A stretch of 64,000 nt of DNA from contig OY764868.1 of assembly GCA_963668545.1 (NCBI GenBank), positions 2,790,001-2,854,000 of the forward strand, in the 5' to 3' direction. The notes beneath the pieces are model-generated. The model saw only the letters and a program-made list of their open reading frames with translations. It was not told where the DNA came from and ran no database searches. Shown piece by piece: positions 8,437 through 15,727 of the stretch. The DNA is from G963662265 sp963668545 (GTDB taxonomy: Bacteria > Spirochaetota > Spirochaetia > CADAEX01). Every line of letters starts with the position of its first letter. Position 1 is the first letter of the stretch. A program made the translations under genes and the position numbers.

Positions 8437-8913
8437 ATGAGAAAGCCAAGAGAGCTTAAAGAAAATGCAATCTATCATGTAACAGCATTAGCCAACAGAA
8501 AAGAGTTTATCCTTGAAAAGGATTGTATCAAGGAAATGTTTATTGAGATTCTGAAAGCTGCAAAAATAAAGTATAAATTCACGGTAAAAAACTTCTGTAT
8601 AATGAGCAATCATATCCATATTGTTATAAAACCCCTTCATAAGCATGATCTGTCCAGGATAATGCAGTGGATTTTAAGCAAATTTGCTGTTTTTTATAAC
8701 AAACATTACGGATACAAAGGACATGTATGGTATGACAGGTTTAAAAGTGTAATATTCGAAACCTACAGCCACTATATAAGAGCAATGAATTATATAAACA
8801 ACAATCCTGTGAAAGCAGGACTGGTTGAAAAACCTGAAGACTATTACTACAGCGGTATATCATTTATCAGAAAAAAGAATTACAGGATTATCGATCCCCC
8901 TGTAATTCTTTGA
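8437..8913 (+). CDS. REP-associated tyrosine transposase (Y1/HUH family)
   Basis: 158 residues of the Y1_Tnp superfamily. The HUH metal motif is NHIHIVIKP (HxH), preceded by a beta-strand ending FCIMS. The catalytic Tyr is probably in the helix HYIRAMNYI, followed by the family hallmark NNNPVKAGLV. Start residues MRKPRELKENAIYHVTALANR are typical of TnpA-REP proteins, which nick and rejoin single-stranded REP palindromes and are usually domesticated single-copy genes. The reading frame is intact. Confidence 0.88.
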   Translation: MRKPRELKENAIYHVTALANRKEFILEKDCIKEMFIEILKAAKIKYKFTVKNFCIMSNHIHIVIKPLHKHDLSRIMQWILSKFAVFYNKHYGYKGHVWYDRFKSVIFETYSHYIRAMNYINNNPVKAGLVEKPEDYYYSGISFIRKKNYRIIDPPVIL

Positions 8914-9154
8914 TGAAGATACAGTAATAAATAATATTATTTTACGATCTCTCTCATTTTAGTTACCGAAAATACTCTTATGAAAATTCAAATCATTCAA
9001 TAATTTCCTTAGCTCTATAAATATATCTCTTAATATAATTAAAAGCTCACAGCCTATAAAGCACAATAATAATAATAATCTGAACATGAATATTGCCTAA
9101 AAACCAATGTGGCAGCTTAATATCAGGTAATTACAGTAACAATAAAGCCTCCGT

Positions 9155-9178
9155 CCCTTTACAAACCCTTTACAAACC
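9155..9178. repeat. 11-bp tandem repeat (CCCTTTACAAA)
   Basis: Two full copies of CCCTTTACAAA plus a partial third sit between the right inverted repeat and the stop codon of rlmB. A similar 11-bp tandem (GTTTTGTAAAA) occurs at 31949-31973. Function unknown. Confidence 0.6.
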
Positions 9179-10114
9179 TTAAGACATCTGTCTGACTGCT
9201 TCATACATCAGAATCCCTGCGGCAACCGATACATTAAACGAATCAACATGGCCCGATGCAGGGATTTTTATAATACTGTCGCTTTTTTCAGAGAGGATTC
9301 TTGATACACCCTCCCCCTCGCTGCCAAGTATAAGGACTATTCTCCCTTTAAGATTAAGCTTCCAGGAATCCTCCCCTCCCATATCGGCAGCATAAACCCA
9401 GAATCCCTTTTTTTTAAGCTGGTCAACTGCACGTGAAAGATTTTCAACAGCCTGCGGAACAAATTCTGATGCGCCTGATGATATTTTCCTGACTGTTGCA
9501 TTGTCATTTGCACTTCTCCGCGAAGGAAGAATAACAAGATCAACATTGAACTGGTCTGCAGAACGGAGGATTGCCCCAAGGTTATGAGGATCTGTAATAC
9601 TGTCAAGGATAATGACAAGGCAATTTTCTTTTCCCTGGCTTTCAAGCCTGTCCATAAAACTCTTCAGAGTAGTGTCCCTTCCTGATTTTCTCTTTCCAGT
9701 AACCTCAAGAACAACCCCTCGCGGATCAATATCGGGAGATTTCCTCTTGAGAATTTCATCAGAAACCTTCTGTATCCTTATATGCTGTCCCGAAGCAAGG
9801 GCTGCGATCTTCTCGTGCCGCTTCCCCCTGCCAGAGAGAAAAAGGGTCCCTTCTGAAGAGCCCTCCTTCAGGACCTCTTCTATGGCATGAAACCCGACTA
9901 CTGTTTCAAATAACGGAATTACATCACAGGATGAATCATACCGATCACCCCCTCCTCCTGACCTTGAAGCAGATCCTGACCTGAAAGGCTCAGGTTTGGC
10001 ATTTCTGCTTCTGCCGGTTTTATATAAAAAGGAGGAATCCTTTTTATTCTTTTCCTTTCTTTCAGATCCCTTTACAGGTGATTTTCTTCCCGAATTCCCT
10101 TTTCTGCTGTTCAT
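9179..10114 (-). CDS. rlmB: TrmH/SpoU family 23S rRNA 2'-O-methyltransferase (RlmB-like)
   Basis: 311 residues. The first ~65 are a basic, Ser/Gly/Lys-rich disordered extension. The substrate-binding domain (VVGFHAIEEVLKEG) begins near residue 70 and the SPOUT methyltransferase domain spans about 155-311. SPOUT motifs are NLGAILRSADQFNV (motif 1), VLILGSEGEGVSR (motif 2) and IPASGHVDSFNVSVAAGILMYE (motif 3, part of the SAM knot). RlmB methylates G2251 of 23S rRNA in E. coli. The N-terminal extension is unusual for RlmB (usually ~245 residues) and may add RNA affinity. RlmB rather than another SpoU methylase is inferred. Confidence 0.85.
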   Translation of the reverse strand: MNSRKGNSGRKSPVKGSERKEKNKKDSSFLYKTGRSRNAKPEPFRSGSASRSGGGGDRYDSSCDVIPLFETVVGFHAIEEVLKEGSSEGTLFLSGRGKRHEKIAALASGQHIRIQKVSDEILKRKSPDIDPRGVVLEVTGKRKSGRDTTLKSFMDRLESQGKENCLVIILDSITDPHNLGAILRSADQFNVDLVILPSRRSANDNATVRKISSGASEFVPQAVENLSRAVDQLKKKGFWVYAADMGGEDSWKLNLKGRIVLILGSEGEGVSRILSEKSDSIIKIPASGHVDSFNVSVAAGILMYEAVRQMS

Positions 10115-10194
10115 ACCTATAACCTAATCCCGTGATTTCTGTACTGCATCCATGAAGTTATACAGAAAATAAATAAAAAAGTTAACTCCGGATA

Positions 10195-10608
10195 TCAGTA
10201 TTGTTTTACAAAATCAGGAGTACCGTCAAAATCCTTGTCTCTCTCAATTCTCTTTATATATACACCCTCATCAAGATACACCCAAATATCAGGGAGTGAA
10301 TCAAAATTGGAATCAACTTCATGACGGACAAGAACACCATTTTCATAGAAATAGAAATCGTCCATTTCCCCGTCACCGTTAAAATCCTCTGATTCCCGGA
10401 TTTTCAGACCATTGGAATCGTATTCAAGCTCATAATCAACAGCACCGTCATAGTTATTATCCGACTTTACAATTTCATTACCGTCAGATGAAAATTCATA
10501 CCACTGATCCGGTTCTCCGTCATTATTCCTGTCCCTGGAGGCTCCCGATGCAGCAGTCGCCAGCAAAACAGGCACAAGCAGTATCTGCAATATAAATATC
10601 TTTTTCAT
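10195..10608 (-). CDS. Secreted acidic repeat protein with Ca2+-loop-like repeats
   Basis: 137 residues with a Sec signal peptide (about 1-22, ending ASG-AS). The rest consists of five units of about 22 residues, each opening with a D-x-[ND]-x-D-G-x-x-D loop (DRNNDGEPD, DNNYDGAVD, DFNGDGEMD, DSNFDSLPD, DKDFDGTPD) followed by a short aromatic strand. Such loops resemble the calcium-binding loops of EF-hand, dockerin and thrombospondin-3 repeats. The fourth loop lacks its Gly. A small calcium-binding periplasmic or surface protein is the reasonable reading; the partner is unknown. No clear ribosome binding site precedes the ATG. It lies 80 bp upstream of rlmB, same strand. Confidence 0.7.
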   Translation of the reverse strand: MKKIFILQILLVPVLLATAASGASRDRNNDGEPDQWYEFSSDGNEIVKSDNNYDGAVDYELEYDSNGLKIRESEDFNGDGEMDDFYFYENGVLVRHEVDSNFDSLPDIWVYLDEGVYIKRIERDKDFDGTPDFVKQY

Positions 10609-10716
10609 AATAACTCTATCGGTAGAAAACAGGTAAAAAGCGATACTTTAATACTCCATTCCGGTTTATTGAAGAGGGGAAAACATATAAATTTCAGAGA
10701 GGTCATCTGCCTGATA

Positions 10717-10745
10717 TTGAAGCAGGATTCATTATTATTTAAAAT
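10717..10745 (+). promoter_or_regulatory. Promoter predicting a leaderless radical SAM transcript
   Basis: TTGAAG (10717-10722), 17 bp, TAAAAT (10740-10745). The expected start at 10752-10753 coincides with the ATG of the radical SAM gene, which has no good Shine-Dalgarno. Confidence 0.35.
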
Positions 10746-10752
10746 TGGAACA

Positions 10753-12300
10753 ATGAAAGCTGCTGTAATAATACCTCCTGTTGAAGATTTCTATTTCACT
10801 CATCACCGTTTCGCAGCTCTTGGAGCACTCAGGGCTGCCGAGATTATTGAATCATCAGGAAATATTGAAACAGAAACTATAATCTTTCCCCTCAGGGGAA
10901 AGAAACAGATACCCCTTCCCCGTTATCTTGAATACCTTAAGCCATATTTGATGGAGGGAGAAACCGGAAGCTGTTCGTTTTTCTCAGTTTTAAGGCGATA
11001 CGGACCTTCTCTAGATGAATGCAGCAGAATTATTAAAAAGATACAGCCTGATGCTGTTTTTTTCTCTCTTTTCGCATACTGCTATGCTGAGCCTGCTGTA
11101 GAACTGGCCGCCCTGCTGAGAAAGACAATGCCTGGTGTGCCCCTTATTGCAGGAGGGGCAGGTATTTCGGTTTATCCTGAATTTTTCAGCCCCTTTTTTG
11201 ATTCCGTCCTCCCCGGGGAAGGTGAAATAGGTCTCAGAAAATTTATTCTGGATATGAAAGAAAATAACGGGAGAAATATACCGGTCTGTTCAGCAGCAGA
11301 TGCCGGGGGGGAAGAATGTGGAAAGGGAATAAGGCACACAGAAGAGGGGGATTTCAGGTTATCTGTAAACACAGCAAAATCTGACAAATTTTCTGTAAAT
11401 ATATCAGCCCTGCTGAGCAGGGGGTGTGACAAAAGATGCAGATTCTGCTCAAATTTTCTGACACACGGCAGGGATTTCCGTAAAGTACCGCCTGAAGCAG
11501 TCAGGGCAGAACTTGAACGTAAAAAGAATATATTTGATCTCCACAGAGGGAAAAAATATTTTATCAATTTTGAAGATGACAACCTTCTTATCGATAAAGA
11601 ATATTTTTTCAACATAATTGATATATTCACCGATTTTTTCAATGAGTTTACCGAGCTGGATAAAATACTTTTCAGCGCGGAAAACGGGCTGGATTACAAT
11701 CTGCTCACGAAAGATTTATGCGGAAAGCTTATTGAAAGGAATTTCAGGCAGTTCAATTTTACACTGGGATCAGTCAGCAGCAGTGTAATCTCAGGTGAAA
11801 AAAGAGAAGGAAGCAGCAGACATCTTTCCGAACTCCTTAAATACATAGACAGCAGGTCTGTCCCTGCCGTCTCTTATTTTATTGCAGGACTGAAAAATGA
11901 TACACCTGAAAGGGTTGTTGAATCTCTTGTTTTTATTGCTGAAAACCCCGGTATTTCCGGAATATCCATGTTTTATTCTGTTCCGGGACTGCCCGATTTT
12001 TCTGATACAGCTTATTTCAGAAATATAGCGCCGGGGCTTCTGAGAGGCAGTTCCGCCTATCCTTGGAACAGGTCACTCTCTACAGAAGAGCTTATTACAG
12101 CTTTCAGGATTTCCCGGACACTGAATCTTTTCAAGAAAAGGGAAAAGACAATTCAGGACAGTATACTTGTTGAAAAAATCAAAAAAGAAAAAAAACTTTA
12201 TACTCAGGTAAAAAGAAATAAAAAAATCATGATAGCAAGACCTCCATCCATAAACAAAAAAATGGAGGATCTTTTTTTCAGCTATAATCCTTCAGGTTAA
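10753..12300 (+). CDS. B12-binding-type radical SAM protein
   Basis: About 515 residues from ATG 10753; the frame stays open to a TTG at 10669, but the added residues do not look like protein. The N-terminal half (about 1-190) is a cobalamin-binding-like Rossmann domain (VIIPPVEDFYFTHHRFAALGAL, PLIAGGAGISVYPEFF). The radical SAM core follows with RGCDKRCRFCSNF (Cx3Cx2C, the 4Fe-4S ligands). FINFEDDNLLID and YFIAGLKNDTPE match later barrel strands. The lineage resembles uncharacterised radical SAM proteins of anaerobes; the substrate is unknown. A hairpin plus T-run near the 3' end lies inside the last codons. It converges on pgl with a 6-bp gap. Confidence 0.8.
   Translation: MKAAVIIPPVEDFYFTHHRFAALGALRAAEIIESSGNIETETIIFPLRGKKQIPLPRYLEYLKPYLMEGETGSCSFFSVLRRYGPSLDECSRIIKKIQPDAVFFSLFAYCYAEPAVELAALLRKTMPGVPLIAGGAGISVYPEFFSPFFDSVLPGEGEIGLRKFILDMKENNGRNIPVCSAADAGGEECGKGIRHTEEGDFRLSVNTAKSDKFSVNISALLSRGCDKRCRFCSNFLTHGRDFRKVPPEAVRAELERKKNIFDLHRGKKYFINFEDDNLLIDKEYFFNIIDIFTDFFNEFTELDKILFSAENGLDYNLLTKDLCGKLIERNFRQFNFTLGSVSSSVISGEKREGSSRHLSELLKYIDSRSVPAVSYFIAGLKNDTPERVVESLVFIAENPGISGISMFYSVPGLPDFSDTAYFRNIAPGLLRGSSAYPWNRSLSTEELITAFRISRTLNLFKKREKTIQDSILVEKIKKEKKLYTQVKRNKKIMIARPPSINKKMEDLFFSYNPSG
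12241..12278 (+). terminator. Possible terminator overlapping the end of the radical SAM gene
   Basis: CCTCCAT (12241-12247) pairs with ATGGAGG (12262-12268) and is followed by ATCTTTTTTT. It lies within the last 20 codons, so it may be coincidental, but it would separate this gene from the convergent pgl operon. Confidence 0.35.
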
Positions 12301-12306
12301 AAGACT

Positions 12307-13062
12307 TCAGTCGCAGTCCTGCTCCCAGGTCGACCATGCATATATATCAACATACCATTCAACTTTGTTTTCCCTGTTTTTAACCATTGAAGCCGGATAA
12401 AGTATGTTTGAACGATTCTCATAATTGCAGAGTGTTCTTACTATCTTCCTTTTTTTGGCCCCTGTTACAAGAAAAATCACCTTCCCTGCATTGTTTATAA
12501 CAGGGAGTGTAATAGTAACCCTTTTAACACCGTTGTCAGGGGAAATGGCAACACCGGTTAGTTTTTTCCTGACTTTCAAAAGGCTGTCTTCAGGAAAAAG
12601 ACTTGCAATATGACCGTCAGTTCCAACTCCCAGAAAAACAATATCAAGAAACGGGATTGAGTTTTTTTCAGGAAGATTTTCCTTCAGAACCCTGCTGTAT
12701 CTTTCAGCTTCCGATTCAGGAGATTTCTCCCCCCTTATCCTGAAAATATTTTCACTTTTAATGCCCTTTGTTTTAAGCAGTATTTCATTAACCTTTCTGA
12801 AATTACTGTCCTCATGGTCAGGGGGAACACATCTCTCATCAACCCAGAAAAAGTTTATACTGTTGAAAAGATGACTTTTCTCATTACCTGTTTCTGAAAG
12901 ATGCTTGTAGAAAAAATCAGGAGTTCCCCCGCCTGACAGGGCAATATTAAGATTCCTTCCGCTTTTAACACTTTTTTCAGCTTCACTGAACAGCTCTTCC
13001 GAAAGGGAGGAAACCAGATCAGTGGTATTATCAAAGATTTTTACTGAAAAATCACAATTCAC
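12307..13062 (-). CDS. pgl: 6-Phosphogluconolactonase
   Basis: 251 residues, the DevB/SOL-type lactonase that hydrolyses 6-phosphogluconolactone. Motifs are ALSGGGTPDFFYKHL, FFWVDERCVPPDHEDSNFR and FLGVGTDGHIASLFP (catalytic His). It starts at GTG and overlaps the end of zwf by 11 bp, indicating coupling. It is the last gene of gnd-zwf-pgl. Confidence 0.92.
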   Translation of the reverse strand: MNCDFSVKIFDNTTDLVSSLSEELFSEAEKSVKSGRNLNIALSGGGTPDFFYKHLSETGNEKSHLFNSINFFWVDERCVPPDHEDSNFRKVNEILLKTKGIKSENIFRIRGEKSPESEAERYSRVLKENLPEKNSIPFLDIVFLGVGTDGHIASLFPEDSLLKVRKKLTGVAISPDNGVKRVTITLPVINNAGKVIFLVTGAKKRKIVRTLCNYENRSNILYPASMVKNRENKVEWYVDIYAWSTWEQDCD

Positions 13063-14536
13063 AATAATTACCTGTTTCTGTTAAATTTTTACACGGATAT
13101 CTCCATCCGGCTCCTGTCGGATTAATAAGCTTTTCTGCTTCTTCCGGGCCCCATGTACCTGCAGGATAACTGTAAACTGGAGCAGTTCTGTTTTGTTCCC
13201 AATATCTGATTACAGGATCAATAAAGCGCCAGCACTCTTCAACTCCGTCAGACCTGGTGAAAAGGGTCTGATCTCCCTGAACAATATCATAAAGAAGTCT
13301 TTCGTAGGCATCAGGTAAAGGAGAATCAGATATATCTGAATACTTGAAATCCATTTCCATTTCCTGAATATCAAATCCCCCTCCGGGCTTTTTCATTCCA
13401 AGAGTCATCAGTACCCCTTCATCAGGCTGTATTCTGAGAATGAGAACATTTTCACAGCTGCATCTTGCGGGACCTCTTCCTGAAAAAATCTGATAGGGAG
13501 TCGGCTTGAAATGTATGACTATTTCGGAAACCCTGGCAGGAAGCATTTTGCCTGTCCTGATATAGAACGGGACCCCTCCCCACCTCCAGTTATCAATATA
13601 AATCCTGAGAGCGGCAAAAGTCTCTGTTTTTGATAATGAAGAGACATTCTCCTCATCACGGTAACCTTTTACTTTTTTTCCTTTTATAATAGACTCAGAG
13701 TACTGCCCTTTTACAACATTTTCAGGGATTTCTTCATCATTCATCAGCCTGAGAGCCTGAAAAACCTTCAGAGACTCGGACCTCACACTGTCTGCATTAA
13801 ATCTTGAAGGCGGTTCCATTGCAGCGACTGCAGTAAGCTGGAGCAGGTGGTTCTGGACCATATCGCGTAGTGCCCCCGCCCTTTCATAATAGCGGCCCCT
13901 TTTCTCAATACCTATACTTTCTGCAGCTGTTATTTCAACAAAGCTGATATAATTCCTGTTCCAGAGAGGTTCGAATATACCGTTTGAAAATCTGAATGCA
14001 AGAATATTCTGTACTGTCTCTTTTCCAAGGTAATGGTCTATCCTGAAGATCTGCTTTTCATCAAATCCTTCATGAAGCTTTCTGTTAAGCTCAACAGCTG
14101 TTTCAAGAGAACTTCCGAATGGTTTTTCAATTACAATTCTTCTGTATCCCCCGCTCTGCCCTGAAGAATTAAGGGAAACATGGCACAGTCCTTCGATAAT
14201 TCTGGTATACATTACCGGGGGAACTGCCAGATAAAATATATACCTCCCCGCCTCCAGAGAGTTCCTGTCAATAGAGGATAGACGGTCTTTAAGTTTTATA
14301 TATGATAGGGGATCCTCTGTATCCAGCTGCTGGTAGAAAAAAGTACTATCTTTTCCGCTGTAGTCAGTGAGTTCCCGGAATTTCTCATCACTCAGATCTG
14401 TCCGGCCCACTCCCAGTATCCTTGTATTCACTCCTATTGCCCCGCTTTTAAGCAGGCTGGTAAAAGCGGGAATAAGCTTTCTCTTTGCAAGGTCACCTGA
14501 AGCTCCAAAAATTACTAGTATAGAATCACTTCCCAC
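13052..14536 (-). CDS. zwf: Glucose-6-phosphate 1-dehydrogenase
   Basis: 494 residues, full length. VIFGASGDLAKRKLIPAF is the dinucleotide-binding loop, RIDHYLGKETVQN carries the substrate-binding/catalytic His and Lys, and the beta+alpha domain follows to the end. It oxidises glucose 6-phosphate to the lactone that pgl opens. The start is GTG with a GGGGTG-type box; the gap to the upstream gnd stop is 3 bp. Cofactor preference (NADP or NAD) cannot be read safely. Confidence 0.95.
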   Translation of the reverse strand: MGSDSILVIFGASGDLAKRKLIPAFTSLLKSGAIGVNTRILGVGRTDLSDEKFRELTDYSGKDSTFFYQQLDTEDPLSYIKLKDRLSSIDRNSLEAGRYIFYLAVPPVMYTRIIEGLCHVSLNSSGQSGGYRRIVIEKPFGSSLETAVELNRKLHEGFDEKQIFRIDHYLGKETVQNILAFRFSNGIFEPLWNRNYISFVEITAAESIGIEKRGRYYERAGALRDMVQNHLLQLTAVAAMEPPSRFNADSVRSESLKVFQALRLMNDEEIPENVVKGQYSESIIKGKKVKGYRDEENVSSLSKTETFAALRIYIDNWRWGGVPFYIRTGKMLPARVSEIVIHFKPTPYQIFSGRGPARCSCENVLILRIQPDEGVLMTLGMKKPGGGFDIQEMEMDFKYSDISDSPLPDAYERLLYDIVQGDQTLFTRSDGVEECWRFIDPVIRYWEQNRTAPVYSYPAGTWGPEEAEKLINPTGAGWRYPCKNLTETGNYCEL

Positions 14537-14539
14537 TGA

Positions 14540-15451
14540 CTACACCCCTGATTTGCCTTTTTCCCTGACAGCATGCCCCCCGAACTGATTTCTGAGAGCA
14601 GAGAGTATTTTCATTGAAAAATCACCGCTTCCCTGCGACTGGAACCTGGAAAAAATTGAAGATGAAATTACAGGGGCAGGTACACCAAGCTCAACAGCAG
14701 CATCAACAGTCCATCTCCCTTCTCCGCTGTCGGAAACAAAGGGTTCAAGATTTTCAAGTTCAGGATCTTCTGTAAAAGCCCTTTCTGCAAGCTCAAGAAG
14801 CCATGACCTTACAACAGAACCCTGCTGCCATACCCTGCTTACGGCAAGATTGTCTATATTGAATTCGGATTTTTCAAGAATTGCAAACCCTTCTGCATAA
14901 GCCTGCATCATACCGTATTCAATTCCATTATGGACCATTTTGACAAAATGGCCCGAACCGGTTTTTCCGCAGTGAAGATATCCTTTATCCGGAGCCAGAG
15001 TTTTAAAAAGAGGCTCTGCATAGCTGCACGGCTCTTTTTCACCGCCGTACATGAGACAGTATCCGTTTTCAAGACCCCACACACCTCCGCTTGTTCCGCA
15101 GTCAATATACCATATACCTCTCTCTGAAAGGGATTTCCCCCTTCTTACAGAATCCTTCCAGTTAGAATTGCCGCCATCTATTATAATATCTCCATTATTC
15201 ATATGTATTGAAACTTTTTCTATCATACTGTCAACAAGACTTCCAGACGGGACCATCAGCCAGACAACCTTACGCCCTTCAAGCTTTTCTGAAAGCTCTT
15301 CAACAGACGAAGCTCCCTCTGCCCCCCTGCTTACAGCTGTTTCAACTTTGTCCCTGGAACGATTATATACAACAACTTCATGCCCCCCCTTAAGCAGTCT
15401 TTCAGTCATCGGGAGGCCCATTTTGCCCAGCCCTATAAAGCCTATTTTCAT
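14540..15451 (-). CDS. gnd: 6-Phosphogluconate dehydrogenase, decarboxylating (short, GntZ/YqeC type)
   Basis: 303 residues, the short bacterial class rather than the ~470-residue GndA class. GFIGLGKMGLPMTERLL is the Rossmann loop, DGGNSNWKD the substrate site, CGTSGGVWGLENGYCLMYGG the 6PGDH signature, and HFVKMVHNGIEYGMMQ the catalytic Lys region. Short forms are often NAD-dependent (family knowledge). It converts 6-phosphogluconate to ribulose 5-phosphate and CO2. ATG with a good AGGGAG box. First gene of the oxidative pentose phosphate operon. Confidence 0.92.
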   Translation of the reverse strand: MKIGFIGLGKMGLPMTERLLKGGHEVVVYNRSRDKVETAVSRGAEGASSVEELSEKLEGRKVVWLMVPSGSLVDSMIEKVSIHMNNGDIIIDGGNSNWKDSVRRGKSLSERGIWYIDCGTSGGVWGLENGYCLMYGGEKEPCSYAEPLFKTLAPDKGYLHCGKTGSGHFVKMVHNGIEYGMMQAYAEGFAILEKSEFNIDNLAVSRVWQQGSVVRSWLLELAERAFTEDPELENLEPFVSDSGEGRWTVDAAVELGVPAPVISSSIFSRFQSQGSGDFSMKILSALRNQFGGHAVREKGKSGV

Positions 15452-15605
15452 CCACTTATCTCCCTTTGCGCATACTGTACTGTATCTTTTATGATGTAAA
15501 TTTAACCCAATAGTCCTTATAAAGCAAGAAAACTAAAAATTCAAAAATATTAAAAAAACCATATAAAAAACGGGAAAAGCAGGAAATACCCGAAACTGCA
15601 AGTGT

Positions 15606-15635
15606 TTGACATAATAATTGATGGAAAACTATACT
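15606..15635 (+). promoter_or_regulatory. Strong sigma70-type promoter of the Cache hybrid kinase
   Basis: TTGACA (15606-15611), 18 bp, TATACT (15630-15635). The start near 15642 gives an ~85-nt leader ending in AGGAGG (15712-15717), 10 nt before the ATG. The remaining gap to gnd (15452-15605) is A-rich with no gene. Confidence 0.65.
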
Positions 15636-15727
15636 TTGTTTAGTGACAAAGCTAATCTCAATATGTTTTACATGGAAGAGGATAACAATACATTACTTAA
15701 TTCTGATCAGCAGGAGGCAATATTTTA

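Larger units (their letters stand above)
8353..9158. mobile_element. Putative REP-transposase (RAYT) unit bounded by inverted repeats
   Basis: AGGGACGGAGGCTT at 8353-8366 recurs in exact inverted orientation at 9145-9158 (AAGCCTCCGTCCCT), enclosing the Y1 transposase gene at 8437-8913. Flanking bases are also partly similar. Single REP-type palindromes around a tyrosine transposase are the expected layout for a RAYT. The span 8914-9144 (231 bp) holds no gene; it is AT-rich with an AATAATAATAAT run at 9065-9076. Whether the unit moves as one piece is unproven. Confidence 0.55.
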
